DNA from: Bryobacterales bacterium
GTDB lineage: Bacteria > Acidobacteriota > Terriglobia > Bryobacterales > UBA6623
DNA length: 54,676 bases
Direction of reading: 5' to 3'
NCBI GenBank assembly: GCA_022823865.1
Contig: JAJEHF010000179.1
Location: forward strand, 1-54,676
Each line of letters starts with the position of its first letter. The stretch's first letter is position 1. A model generated the notes under the pieces. It saw only the letters and a program-made list of their open reading frames with translations, searched no databases and was not told the origin of the DNA. The position numbers and the translations under genes were made by a program. Of the stretch, positions 9,512-18,755 are shown one piece after another.

Positions 9512-12004
9512 ATGCAAGCTATCGACTGGCAGGCGGTGCGCCGAGCGGCCCTAGCGATGAGCCTGGCCGCCTGCTCGGCGGTCGCCGCCGGAGCTCAGGT
9601 GAGGGTCCGCGGATCGGTCCTGGATCGAAGCGAGAATCCGATCCAGCAAGCGCGGGTCGTCATTGAAACGGTCGATGGCCTCGGCGAGCGTGCCGATACA
9701 CAGGCTGACGAGCGCGGCTCGTTCCGCTTCGACTTGAGCCGCGCCGGGGAGTACCGCCTCACGGTCACGCACGCCGAGTTCTTTCCGATCAAGGCCAAGC
9801 CGATCGAGCTAGTCGAGGGCGACAACGTGGTCAATGTCGAGCTGATTCGCGCGCGGGCCGCCGGGACCGTCGTCGATGTCCGCTCCGAGCAGCAGCCTCC
9901 AGAGGATGAAGTCGCGGTGTCACATGCACTCGTCGAAGAAGAGATCGACGCGCTGCCCATGACCCGCGCGACCAAGCAGCGCATCCAGGGCGTGGCGGCC
10001 GTGCTCCCGGGTGTGGTCAGGACGGCGTACGGAGACCTTCACCTCAACGGCAGCCCGGCGCGAGAGACGAATTGGTCGCTGGACGGCTTCAACCTCGCGG
10101 ACCCCGCCTCGGGGGAGCTTGAGATGACCCTGGGCGTCGAAGCTGTGAAGTCCATGGACCTTCAGTCGGCGCAGTACTCCGCGGCGCTGGGCAAGGGTGC
10201 CGGCGGCGCCATGGTGATCGACTCCAGCATGGGCGGCGACGAGTTCGGCCAGCGTTTCACCAACTTCGTGCCAGGCGTGGAGCTAAACCGGGGACTGCGG
10301 TTCCGGGACTGGCGGCCTCGCTACACCCTGTCCGGCCCGCTGGCCTCCGATCGTGTCCGGTTCTTCAACGCCCTCGACGTGCTTTACGAGGAGAATCTCA
10401 TCCGGGAATTGCCCCGCGGGCAGGATCGCAACCGCTACTGGTCGATCAACAACAGCTTCCGGGCGCAAGCCCAAGTGAGCCGTCGGCAGACCCTTAGTTC
10501 CGGTCTGGTGACGGACTACTTTGGCGCGCCGAACTCCGGCCTATCGCCGCTCAGCCCGATCGAGACCACGCTTGACCAGCGGGCCCGGAGGCATTTCTTC
10601 AACGTGAAGGATCAAGTCGCCCTGTCTGCCGTCAGCGTCCTTGACTTCGGGTACGCCGCCTACCGCTCGTCCTATCGCGGGGTGCCCCAGGGGAACGCGC
10701 CCTACAAGATCACCGCCGACGGCAGGGCCGGGAACTATCCCATCGACATGCACCTGCTCACCAGCCGGGACGAGTTCCGGGCAAACCTGCTCTCTTCCCG
10801 CAAGTGGCTTGGGACCCACGAGTTGAGGGCCGGGCTGAGTCTCGGCCACAGCGAGTACTCGCAGGACATCAGCCGGAGCCCGATCGAGTACTACCGTGTG
10901 GACAACACCCGGTCGAGCCGGCTGGCGTTTGCGGGCAGCGGCCGGTTCTCTGAGTCGAACCTTGAGAGCGGTGCCTATCTGCAGGACCGCTGGACGATCC
11001 GCTCGCGACTGGTGGCCGAGGCGGGCCTTCGCATGGACCGAGACCGGATCGTCGCTGGCGGAGCCGTCACACCTCGCTTCAGCTTGGCCTTCGCGCCGCC
11101 GGGACTGGACGGCTCAAGGCTCTCGGCCGGCGTCGCCTGGATTCCGTCAACGACCTTTTTCCAGATATTCACCCGGCATCGGGACCAGCACTCGATCTAT
11201 ACGACTTTCGCGCCTGACGGAGAGACGCCGCTGGGGCCTCCGGACATCCGGTTCTTTGAACTGGACCGGAGGCTGCTGACCATTCCCAGCACCCGGAATG
11301 TCAGCGCCAGCTGGCAGCAGAGGCTTCCGGGTGCGACAGACATAGCTGTCAACTACCTTCGGAAGCGATTGAACAACGGCTACGCCCAAGTCCCGACAGT
11401 CGCCCTAGCCACGGACGACGACCGCCTGCGCTTAGGCGGCCAAGACGTCCGCTTCCAGCTTCAGAACTCGAGGCGGGATTCGTACGACTCCGTGGAGGTG
11501 TCGCTGACCAAGCCTCTGCTTGGCGCTGAGCGATGGTTCGCCAGCTACACGTATTCGAGATCCTGGTCGAACGCCGCCTTGGAGGTCGAGACAAACGACC
11601 CCATCCTGTTCTCGGACACCGAGGGCCGCCTCGCCTGGGACGTCCCCCATCGGCTGGTCTCGTGGGCATCGTTCCCGCTCGGCGAGAAGATGTCGCTCGT
11701 CTATCTCTGCGAATGGCGCGACGGCCTTCCGTTCAGCGTGCATGACGATAACGGCAAGCAGGTTGGCCGGGTCAATAGCTGGCGGCTCCCCCGGCATTTC
11801 AGCCTGAACGTGCATGTCGAGAGGGAGGTGTCGCTCCTGGGACATCGCTGGGCATTGCGCCCCGGCGTCGACAACGTGACCAACCGGCCCAACTACCGGT
11901 TCGTCAACAACAACGTGGACTCGCCCCACTTCCTTGATCTGTCTGGGCGCTCGCCGATCAAGCTTGTTGTCCGGGTGCGCTGGCTCGGCAAGTCCTCGGA
12001 CTAG
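9512..12004 (+). CDS. TonB-dependent receptor with carboxypeptidase regulatory domain (second)
   Basis: 830 residues from ATG 9512. A signal peptide (RRAALAMSLAACSAVAAGA) leads into a carboxypeptidase-regulatory domain (VRVRGSVLDRSENPIQQARV). A plug-like segment with HLNGSPARETNWSLDGFNL and a barrel follow; the protein ends RVRWLGKSSD. The frame also opens at ATG 9449, but 9512 puts the signal peptide at the N-terminus. Located 84 bases after the DUF1501 gene, it probably shares that transcript, forming a DUF1553-DUF1501-receptor module. It is shorter than the first receptor (1085 residues) and diverged from it. Its stop abuts the end of the toxin remnant on the other strand. Confidence 0.85.
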   Translation: MQAIDWQAVRRAALAMSLAACSAVAAGAQVRVRGSVLDRSENPIQQARVVIETVDGLGERADTQADERGSFRFDLSRAGEYRLTVTHAEFFPIKAKPIELVEGDNVVNVELIRARAAGTVVDVRSEQQPPEDEVAVSHALVEEEIDALPMTRATKQRIQGVAAVLPGVVRTAYGDLHLNGSPARETNWSLDGFNLADPASGELEMTLGVEAVKSMDLQSAQYSAALGKGAGGAMVIDSSMGGDEFGQRFTNFVPGVELNRGLRFRDWRPRYTLSGPLASDRVRFFNALDVLYEENLIRELPRGQDRNRYWSINNSFRAQAQVSRRQTLSSGLVTDYFGAPNSGLSPLSPIETTLDQRARRHFFNVKDQVALSAVSVLDFGYAAYRSSYRGVPQGNAPYKITADGRAGNYPIDMHLLTSRDEFRANLLSSRKWLGTHELRAGLSLGHSEYSQDISRSPIEYYRVDNTRSSRLAFAGSGRFSESNLESGAYLQDRWTIRSRLVAEAGLRMDRDRIVAGGAVTPRFSLAFAPPGLDGSRLSAGVAWIPSTTFFQIFTRHRDQHSIYTTFAPDGETPLGPPDIRFFELDRRLLTIPSTRNVSASWQQRLPGATDIAVNYLRKRLNNGYAQVPTVALATDDDRLRLGGQDVRFQLQNSRRDSYDSVEVSLTKPLLGAERWFASYTYSRSWSNAALEVETNDPILFSDTEGRLAWDVPHRLVSWASFPLGEKMSLVYLCEWRDGLPFSVHDDNGKQVGRVNSWRLPRHFSLNVHVEREVSLLGHRWALRPGVDNVTNRPNYRFVNNNVDSPHFLDLSGRSPIKLVVRVRWLGKSSD

Positions 12005-12207
12005 CGCGCGAGGCAGGGGCGGGCGGACGAATCGGGTCTGACCGTCGGAGCGAGTCCCGGACATATCCGAATTGCAGCTCCCACTTCAGTTCGCGTCCGC
12101 AGCCGAGTAACGATCTGCCCATCCTGTTCTAGGCACCCAAGCGGGGCGTTGCTCCCTGCATCGGACACGAGGAGCGGCGCAAGTGCCGAGGCGTGCCAAT
12201 ACCTCAC
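12001..12207 (-). pseudogene. Decayed PIN-domain (VapC-like) toxin
   Basis: A 68-codon frame starting GTG at 12205-12207, overlapping the antitoxin stop as GTGA, exactly where a VapC gene is expected. Residues RYWHASALAPLLVSDAGS match the start of PIN toxins (RYWDxSALVPLLVxEPGS), and GQIVTRLRTRTEVGAA matches the next conserved block. The first catalytic aspartate is His (CAC instead of GAC), and homology stops after about residue 47. The remaining PIN domain (normally about 130 residues with two or three more acidic residues) is gone. I read it as an inactivated toxin whose antitoxin partner survives. Confidence 0.6.
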
Positions 12208-12485
12208 GGCCGGTCGTCCCGATCTTCGAGCAGCGCATCCAAGATAGTCGCGGGAAGCTCCAACGGAGGCTCCTTGAGAGCCGCGGCCGCGTCGCCTTCG
12301 CCAGGCCTGATCAATCCTCGACTGACCTGGCTCTCGAGCGCCTTGGGATCATTCTCAGCACCGGCAGGGACAAGTCTTGCGACGGGCATCCCGCGGTCGA
12401 GAATCTGGACCTCACCCCCGCGCCGAACTTCATCGAGGTAGCGCGACAGATTCGCCTTCAGCTCGGAGATCGATGCGGTTGTCAT
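12204..12485 (-). CDS. Phd/YefM-type antitoxin
   Basis: 93 residues from the ATG at 12483-12485 (the frame extends eight codons upstream). TTASISELKANLSRYLDEV then VQILDRGMPVARLVP is the classic prevent-host-death fold: an N-terminal DNA-binding region that represses its own promoter, followed by an acidic tail (GLIRPGEGD, LLEDRDDRP) that wraps the toxin. The partner toxin frame overlaps its stop codon by four bases but is broken, so this is now an orphan antitoxin. It could still act as a repressor or neutralise related VapC toxins elsewhere. Confidence 0.85.
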   Translation of the reverse strand: MTTASISELKANLSRYLDEVRRGGEVQILDRGMPVARLVPAGAENDPKALESQVSRGLIRPGEGDAAAALKEPPLELPATILDALLEDRDDRP

Positions 12486-12725
12486 TGAGTCGATTCCCGT
12501 CTGACTCACCGAACTAGACAGGTCTCGGGAGTCTGCGAGATTCCTGCGCCCAGGCGCCGGACCCTCCGGTCGAACTTTGAAAATCCACGCATGTACACAG
12601 ATAGAGGCTACCTAGGTGCGGCTCCCTGCGTGCCACGAACGAGCGCCGCTCCCTGATTTAGCGTAGGGGTTGACGCCCAAGCCCGCAATGCCAGCCAAGT
12701 CGAGCGTGGCCTGTACGATAGGAGC

Positions 12726-13316
12726 GTGGCGCTGCCCGCGCGAATCTGCGTCTTCTGCGGCTCTAGCAGCGGCCTGAGTCGGACTTATGCAGACGCCGCC
12801 GTGGCCCTCGGCAGATGCTTGGCCGAACAAGGGATCGATCTTGTCTACGGAGGAGCTTCGGTCGGTCTGATGGGCGTGTTGGCAGACACTGTCCTAGCAT
12901 CGAAAGGCGAGGTCGTTGGGGTCATCCCCAAGGCTCTTGCCGAGAAGGAAGTGGCACACGATCGTTTGACGGAGCTGCATGTCGTAGGTTCGATGCATGA
13001 ACGCAAGGCGCTCATGGCGGACCTTTCGGATGCCTTCATTGCTCTGCCGGGAGGATTCGGCACGGTAGAAGAGCTCTGCGAGATCATCACGTGGGGACAG
13101 CTTGGATTCCACCGGAAGCCGATCGGACTGCTGAATGTTGACGGCTATTTTGACTCGCTGCTAGCGTTCTTCGACCGGGCCGTGCGCGATCGCTTCGTCC
13201 ATTCGACGCATCGCGGGCTCGTGATCGACAGCACGAGTCCGGCAGAGATCCTACACGCGTTCAGCGACCACCGGACCGCTTCCTTGAGCAAGTGGACCGA
13301 TCGGTCGAGTCAGTGA
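12726..13316 (+). CDS. LOG-family protein (TIGR00730 Rossmann fold)
   Basis: 196 residues. ICVFCGSSSGLS opens a Rossmann-like fold, and the diagnostic PGGFGTVEE motif (around residue 112) carries the catalytic glutamate of nucleoside-5'-monophosphate phosphoribohydrolases of the LOG/YgdH group. Such enzymes cleave AMP or cytokinin nucleotides to base and ribose-5-phosphate in the cytoplasm. The start is GTG 12726; AGGAG lies only one base ahead of it, and TACGAT (12714-12719) could serve as a -10 box, so a nearly leaderless transcript is possible. Monocistronic between convergent or unrelated neighbours. Confidence 0.85.
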   Translation: MALPARICVFCGSSSGLSRTYADAAVALGRCLAEQGIDLVYGGASVGLMGVLADTVLASKGEVVGVIPKALAEKEVAHDRLTELHVVGSMHERKALMADLSDAFIALPGGFGTVEELCEIITWGQLGFHRKPIGLLNVDGYFDSLLAFFDRAVRDRFVHSTHRGLVIDSTSPAEILHAFSDHRTASLSKWTDRSSQ

Positions 13317-13455
13317 CGACGGCCATCAAAGCTCCGCTATCTGCGCGATGCAACTCCCGTGATGCCCGATGGCCCGTCCGGATTGAGAATCCGCGCTGCC
13401 CTCGACTGGATCCCGCAGCCGAGCTTGGGGCCACGAAGCCCTCCGTCGCAGGTCC

Positions 13456-15750
13456 TCAGATTGACCCAGCCGGGGACAGATCGGCTACGGAGTAGGTCTC
13501 TCCAGGGTTGGTTGCTATCGTCCGAACCTCTGTTGCGCCCGCGATACGCACGAGACACTGCTCGCCGAACCTCGACAATATCTCCGCTTGCCGCAGCTTG
13601 CCGTCTATCCACGACATCGAGACTTCGAATCCGCCACGAGCCTTCAGCCCGGTCACCGAGCCGCGGCTCCATTCAGCCGGCAACGCCGGTAGCAGGTGGA
13701 TTTCCCCTCCGTGCGACTGCAAGAGCATTTCCGCGATAGCGGCAGTGCCCCCGAAATTGCCGTCGATCTGAAACGGGGGATGGGTGTCGAACAGGTTGTC
13801 GAGCGTTGACTTGGCGAGCAGGGCCTGCAGGTTCTCGTAGGCATTCTCTGCGTCTTCCAGGCGTGCCCAGAGGTTGATCAGCCAGGCGCGGCTCCATCCA
13901 GTGTGGCCGCCGCCGTTGGCAAGGCGGTGCTCGATTGACTTGCGGATAGCCCCGGCAAGTGCCGGGGTGCCGCGAAGCGTGAACTGTTCTCCGGGATGGA
14001 GCCCGAACGCGTGCGAGATGTGGCGGTGCCCCGGTTCCGCCTCCGCGAATTCCTCGCGCCACTCCATCAGGCGACCATCGCTTCCGATCTGCGGGCCGGC
14101 CAAGTTGGCCAGCTTGTCGCGGGCCTCGGCGGTGAAGTCGTTGGAGATCCCGAGCTCCTCCGCAGCGCCGAGGACATTGGTGAAAAGATCCCAGACGATC
14201 TGCTGGTCCATCGCCGGGCCCATCGTGATCCGGGCCCGTTCCATGTCCTTGGTGAGAAAGATATTCTCCGGGGATGTCGACGGCCCGCTGACGAGCTCTC
14301 CGGTGCGGGGGTCTTCGACAAGCCAGTCCAGGAAGAACTCCGCGGCTTCCTTCAGCACGGGATAGGCCCGCTCGCGCAGGAAGGCCTTGTCTTGGTTGAA
14401 CTGGTAAGCCTCCCAAAGATGCCGCGAAGTCCAAGCTGCGCCGGCTGGCCACATGCCGTACTGAGCGCGTCCGATCGGACTCGTCCACCACCAGGCATCG
14501 GTCGTATGGTGAGCGACGAAGCCGCGCGCGCCGTAGTGATCTCGCGCGGTCTTTCGGCCTCGCACGCGAAGGTTGTCGAGCAGGTCCCACAGGGGCTCTT
14601 GCATCTCGGACAGATTCGTCACGTCTGCCGGCCAGTAGTTCATCTGGATGTTGATGTTGATGTGGTAATCGGAGTTCCAAGGAGGGGCGATCTTGTCGTT
14701 CCAAATGCCCTGCAGATTCGCGGGCATCGTGCCCGGCCTCGACGATCCCATCAGCAGGTAGCGGCCGAACTGAAAGTAGGTTGCCAGAAGGTCTGGATCG
14801 GACCCGCCCGCACGGACGGCCCGCAGGCGCCCATCGATGGGATTCTGGCGCTGCTCCTTCCCGCCCAGTTCGAGCGCGACGCGATTGAAAATCGCACTGT
14901 GATCCGCCACATGCGCATCGCGGAGTGCGGCGAAACCGGCGTCCGCCGCTGCCTTGAGCCGTCCGGTCGTCTCGCTGCTCGGCTCGTGTCCTCGGTAATC
15001 TGTGGCGGCGGCGAGGATCAGAGTGACTGCATCGGCAGAGCTGATTCGCAAGAACTTGCCGTCGGCCCGCACAGAGCCGCCCTCGGCGGCGGCTCTCAGC
15101 CGCGCTTCGAAACGCACCCCGAGCTGCTGCCCTTTGTGGCTGGCCCGGCCCTGCATGAGAAGCTCGCTACCTGCGGCCGTTGTCGTGGCATCGACCGGCC
15201 GGTCTAGGCGCACCGTCGTCGAGATCGCCCCCGGCTGGTCTGCCTCGATGCGAACGACTAGGACATCGTGCGGCGCGCTCGAAAACACCTCTCGGCTGTA
15301 CCGGACACCGCCCTCCGTCCAATCGGTCCGCGCGATGCCGGTTTCCAGGTCGAGTTCTCGCCGATAGCTAGCCGGGCTCGGCGAGTGGGCCGAATCAATC
15401 CACAGATCTCCGAGGGTCTGGTAGCCCTTCGGGAAGATCCGCTCTCCCATGATCGTTTCCTCGATCATGCGCTCGGCCTCGACATACTTGCCGTCGAAGA
15501 GCATGTTGCGGATCTCAGGGAGATGGCGGAACGCTCCCGCGATATCGCGTTCCTGCGGCGCGCCCGCCCAGAGGGTGTCTTCGTTGAGTTGGATGCGCTC
15601 GTTCCCTGTGACGCCGAACACCATGCCCCCGAGCCGTCCGTTGCCGACCGGAAGAGCTTCAACCCACTCTGCGGCCGGGCTGGAATACCACAGCAGCGGC
15701 TCGGACGAAAGTGGGAGCACAACGAGGAATGCGAGAGCCAACAATCTCAT
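13456..15750 (-). CDS. GH95 alpha-L-fucosidase/galactosidase, secreted
   Basis: 764 residues from ATG 15748-15750; the open frame runs 83 codons further but the signal peptide [16 protein letters not shown] begins here. Family features: [14 protein letters not shown] near the N-terminus, [14 protein letters not shown] (N365, N367), STSPEN (E495) and FQIDGNFGG (D663). These match the Asn/Asn, Glu and Asp active-site residues known from bifidobacterial AfcA, the GH95 archetype, so the catalytic set is intact. It removes terminal alpha-1,2-L-fucose (some members alpha-L-galactose) from glycans, here probably in the periplasm or outside the cell. It is divergent from the dehydrogenase-sulfatase pair; a joint role in fucose-rich sulfated polysaccharide use is inferred. 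Confidence 0.9.
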   Translation of the reverse strand: MRLLALAFLVVLPLSSEPLLWYSSPAAEWVEALPVGNGRLGGMVFGVTGNERIQLNEDTLWAGAPQERDIAGAFRHLPEIRNMLFDGKYVEAERMIEETIMGERIFPKGYQTLGDLWIDSAHSPSPASYRRELDLETGIARTDWTEGGVRYSREVFSSAPHDVLVVRIEADQPGAISTTVRLDRPVDATTTAAGSELLMQGRASHKGQQLGVRFEARLRAAAEGGSVRADGKFLRISSADAVTLILAAATDYRGHEPSSETTGRLKAAADAGFAALRDAHVADHSAIFNRVALELGGKEQRQNPIDGRLRAVRAGGSDPDLLATYFQFGRYLLMGSSRPGTMPANLQGIWNDKIAPPWNSDYHININIQMNYWPADVTNLSEMQEPLWDLLDNLRVRGRKTARDHYGARGFVAHHTTDAWWWTSPIGRAQYGMWPAGAAWTSRHLWEAYQFNQDKAFLRERAYPVLKEAAEFFLDWLVEDPRTGELVSGPSTSPENIFLTKDMERARITMGPAMDQQIVWDLFTNVLGAAEELGISNDFTAEARDKLANLAGPQIGSDGRLMEWREEFAEAEPGHRHISHAFGLHPGEQFTLRGTPALAGAIRKSIEHRLANGGGHTGWSRAWLINLWARLEDAENAYENLQALLAKSTLDNLFDTHPPFQIDGNFGGTAAIAEMLLQSHGGEIHLLPALPAEWSRGSVTGLKARGGFEVSMSWIDGKLRQAEILSRFGEQCLVRIAGATEVRTIATNPGETYSVADLSPAGSI

Positions 15751-15932
15751 AAGAGACTTGGAGAATACCAAGCTTGAACGTTCTTCCGAAGAGCGCGCAG
15801 AAATTCCCGCGCGGCCTTGCGGAATAGTTGTCCGAGCGGTCGCGCTCGAAAGCTCCCAGGGGCGCCCGCAAAGGGTCTTGGCCGAACTCGCACCGTTGGC
15901 AGCGCTGAGCTGTGAGGGCGCGCCCGGTTCAG

Positions 15933-15953
15933 TACAATCTTGACCACAGGAGA
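15933..15953 (+). promoter_or_regulatory. Possible -10 box and RBS of the dehydrogenase gene
   Basis: TACAAT (15933-15938) is a good -10 hexamer with no convincing -35. AGGAGA (15948-15953), six bases before ATG 15960, is a strong ribosome site that fixes the start. Confidence 0.4.
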
Positions 15954-15959
15954 TCCCCC

Positions 15960-16967
15960 ATGATTCGATTCGTTGCCCTCGCGTTGCTTTCCGTCGCACT
16001 TTGCGGAGCCCAGCAACTCAAGATTCTCGTGGCCGGGCAGAATCCGGAAACGATTGCGGACTGGCAGACAGCCTCCGACAAGGTGAAGCTCGTGCGCGTC
16101 ACTTCTGAGACCGCGATGGGCGAGATTGCCGATGCGGATGCTTACATCGGTAACATCTCGCCCGAGCTTGTGCAGGCAGGCGAGAAGCTGCGCTGGGTGC
16201 AGACCCTCAGCGCGGGTGTGGAGCAGGTGCTGCACAAGTCTGGGTCCGACGCGCTGGCCAACAGCGACATCGTGCTGACAAACAACCAGATCGTGCAGGG
16301 ACCTGAGATCGCCGATCACGCCATGGCCATGCTGCTGGCCCACACGCGCTTCCTTCCGACCTATATGCAACGCCAGGCCGACGAGAACTGGCAGGCTAGG
16401 CCCTATACCCTTGTCGAACTGAACGGCAAGAATGCCTTGGTCATCGGCATGGGGGGCATCGGCCTGCAGATCGCGATCAGGGCATGGGCGCACGGGATGA
16501 GCGTCGTGGGCGTCGATCCCGAGGACATCGCCTATCTGCCGTATGTCGACAAGATCGTCAAGCCGGACATGCTCGACAGCGTGATTGGTGACGCCGACGT
16601 GATCTTCATGGCAGTTCCCCACACTCCAGCCAGCCACAGGATGATCGGCCCCAGTCAGTTCGATGCCATGAAGCAGGGAGCGTACTTCATCGCCGTGAGT
16701 CGTGGCGGCACCTATGACCTCAACTCGTTGGTCAAGGCGCTGGATTCCAAGAAGCTTGCCGGCGCGGGGGTGGACGTCACGGACCCCGAGCCGCTGCCGA
16801 AGGGCCATGCCCTGTGGAAGATGGACAACGTCATCATCACGCCGCACATCGCCGGACGCTCGGACATGGATCGCGGGCGCATGCTGGGCATCGTCAAGTC
16901 CAATATCAAGCGGTTCGCGGAAGGGCAGCGGCTCTATAACGTCGTGGACAAGCAAAAGGGTTACTAG
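15960..16967 (+). CDS. D-2-hydroxyacid dehydrogenase with signal peptide
   Basis: 336 residues. [17 protein letters not shown] is a clear signal peptide. The rest is a complete D-isomer-specific 2-hydroxyacid dehydrogenase: NAD-binding GMGGIG (163-168) and the catalytic triad R248 (VSRGG), E277 (DPEPLP) and H296 (TPHIAG). Enzymes of this family interconvert 2-oxo and D-2-hydroxy acids, normally in the cytoplasm, so export is odd because NAD is scarce outside. The start at 15960 is set by AGGAGA; an upstream extension has no such site. It lies 39 bases before the sulfatase, on the same strand and probably in one operon. Confidence 0.87.
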   Translation: MIRFVALALLSVALCGAQQLKILVAGQNPETIADWQTASDKVKLVRVTSETAMGEIADADAYIGNISPELVQAGEKLRWVQTLSAGVEQVLHKSGSDALANSDIVLTNNQIVQGPEIADHAMAMLLAHTRFLPTYMQRQADENWQARPYTLVELNGKNALVIGMGGIGLQIAIRAWAHGMSVVGVDPEDIAYLPYVDKIVKPDMLDSVIGDADVIFMAVPHTPASHRMIGPSQFDAMKQGAYFIAVSRGGTYDLNSLVKALDSKKLAGAGVDVTDPEPLPKGHALWKMDNVIITPHIAGRSDMDRGRMLGIVKSNIKRFAEGQRLYNVVDKQKGY

Positions 16968-17006
16968 CTGGCGCCACATCAAGCCGGCCTGAGGTGGATT
17001 TATCCC

Positions 17007-18383
17007 ATGTCCCTGCGCACTCGATCGCAAGTCTTGGCGGCATGCGTTGCAGCCGCGTGGCTGAGTTGCGGCGCGGTTCCTTCGCAACCGATGCCGCCAA
17101 ATGTCGTTCTGATCATCTCGGATGACCACGGATGGACCGACTACGGGTTCATGGGCCACGACACGGTCCGAACGCCCGCCCTTGATCGTCTGGCGTCACA
17201 GTCGATGGTCTATACGCGGGGGTACCTTCCGTCGCCGCTGTGTCGCCCGAGCCTGGCCACGATCGCCACGGGCCTGTATCCGCACGAGCACGGCATTACC
17301 GGCAACGACCCGCCGGGCAAATGGCCGGAGGGCGCTCGGAACCCCGAAACCCGAGCCGCCATGGAGCAGGTGTTTGCCCGAAACGCGAACGTGATGGAAC
17401 TCTTGGCGCGATCCGGGTATGTCAGCCACCAATCTGGCAAGTGGTGGGAAGGCAATCCGCTCGATCACGGCTTCACTGCCGCGATGACCCACGGGGATGT
17501 GACCCGCAGGGGCAGGCACGGAGATGAGGGTCTTGTGATTGGCCGGGAGGGCTTGGACCCCATCTTCGATTTCGTCAGCGGGCGGGGGCAACTGGCGGAG
17601 GGTGGCAGTTCCAGTCCTCCGCCATTCTTCCTGTGGTACGCGCCGTTCCTGCCCCACACGCCGCACGACCCTCCGGAACGCTTGCTGGCCAAGTACCGGT
17701 CCCCGGACCGAGCCGAAACGGTAGCGAAATACTACGCCATGGTGGAATGGCTCGACGAGACCGTTGGTGAGCTGTGTGACTATCTCGACGAGAGCGGACT
17801 GTCCGAGAACACGCTCGTCATCTACTTGGCTGACAACGGCTGGATCTCTGCCGAAGACAGGACCGAACAGCCGAAGATGCGGGCCAAGATGTCTCCTTAT
17901 GACATGGGTGTGAGGACACCGATCATGATTCGCTGGCCGGGCAGGGTCGCTCCGGGCCGCGACGACACCACTCTGGCCAGCAGCGTCGACATCGTGCCGA
18001 CCGTGCTTGCGGCGGCGGGCGTAGAGCCACCGGAGAATCTGTCGGGAGTGGATCTGTTGAACGAAGCGGCGCGATCCGGGCGCGACCGTGTTTTCGGGGC
18101 GACGTTTGCCCACACGGCGGTGGACATCGCGAGCCCGGTCGCAAACCTCAAGTACCGCAGCGTGGTGCGCGAGGACGGTTGGAAGCTCATACTTCCGTAC
18201 GTGCCCAATCAGGACGTGACGCTGATGATCCGCGGGACGATAGCTGATTGGATGCGATTCGATCCCGAACTGTATGACTTGGCCGAGGATCCGTTAGAGA
18301 CGGCGGACTTGGCGGAAGAGCGGCCGGAGCTGGTGGAAGCCTTGCACGCGAGCTTACAAGAATGGTGGGAAGTGCCCGAGTAG
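17007..18383 (+). CDS. Sulfatase (arylsulfatase-like, alkaline phosphatase superfamily)
   Basis: 458 residues, N-terminal signal (about 1-26). NVVLIISDDHGWTDYG supplies the paired metal-binding aspartates (39-40). The formylglycine site reads LCRPSLATIATGLYP, so Cys79 is present but the usual C-x-P-S-R arginine is Leu83. YLADNGW supplies the calcium-binding Asp-Asn pair. Substrate is probably a sulfate ester on a polysaccharide, given the GH95 fucosidase next door. GAGGTG (16991-16996) sets the start. Activity requires maturation of Cys79 by a formylglycine enzyme or an anaerobic maturase, and none is encoded in this window. Length is normal for S1 sulfatases. Confidence 0.87.
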   Translation: MSLRTRSQVLAACVAAAWLSCGAVPSQPMPPNVVLIISDDHGWTDYGFMGHDTVRTPALDRLASQSMVYTRGYLPSPLCRPSLATIATGLYPHEHGITGNDPPGKWPEGARNPETRAAMEQVFARNANVMELLARSGYVSHQSGKWWEGNPLDHGFTAAMTHGDVTRRGRHGDEGLVIGREGLDPIFDFVSGRGQLAEGGSSSPPPFFLWYAPFLPHTPHDPPERLLAKYRSPDRAETVAKYYAMVEWLDETVGELCDYLDESGLSENTLVIYLADNGWISAEDRTEQPKMRAKMSPYDMGVRTPIMIRWPGRVAPGRDDTTLASSVDIVPTVLAAAGVEPPENLSGVDLLNEAARSGRDRVFGATFAHTAVDIASPVANLKYRSVVREDGWKLILPYVPNQDVTLMIRGTIADWMRFDPELYDLAEDPLETADLAEERPELVEALHASLQEWWEVPE

Positions 18384-18755
18384 CCTAGGCAGGCGGATCA
18401 GTCCGCTTGACTATGACGCTCTAGTTTGCGCCCTTCTGGCTCATGGGGCAGGTCGCTGCAAGCGATGCCCTTTCCCCGGAATCTACGGTCCGCGGTAGGC
18501 ACACCGGAATCCAAACGCCCTGGGGAAGTCCTCCGCAGGTCGGGCGGTGCTGTGTTGGGGGCAGCCAATGCAACGCTGACTGGGCTGTGTGAGGTGATTC
18601 CGTCAGAGGTCTACGCTGCCTTGACGCTGAGCCTTGTGCAACAAAGAGCCACTTGCGCAAGTTAAAGCTGCGCAATGGAATCGATGTTGCGCAATCTGGC
18701 GAGGGGCAGGGCTACGCTATCCGAGTAGACCGGCTTTGCCAGTCGCGTCGCGCTG
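18384..18755. other. Intergenic region with TGCGCAA motifs
   Basis: 372 bases between two converging genes and no credible gene. It holds a 12-bp perfect palindrome ACTTGCGCAAGT (18651-18662), and the heptamer TGCGCAA recurs at 18654, 18669 and 18687. Function unknown. Confidence 0.4.

Noticed and set aside
15747-17159. A 470-codon minus-strand frame over the 2-hydroxyacid dehydrogenase
   Set aside because: The opposite strand carries a complete enzyme with all catalytic residues; the antisense translation is His/Asp/Arg-rich and unlike any family.
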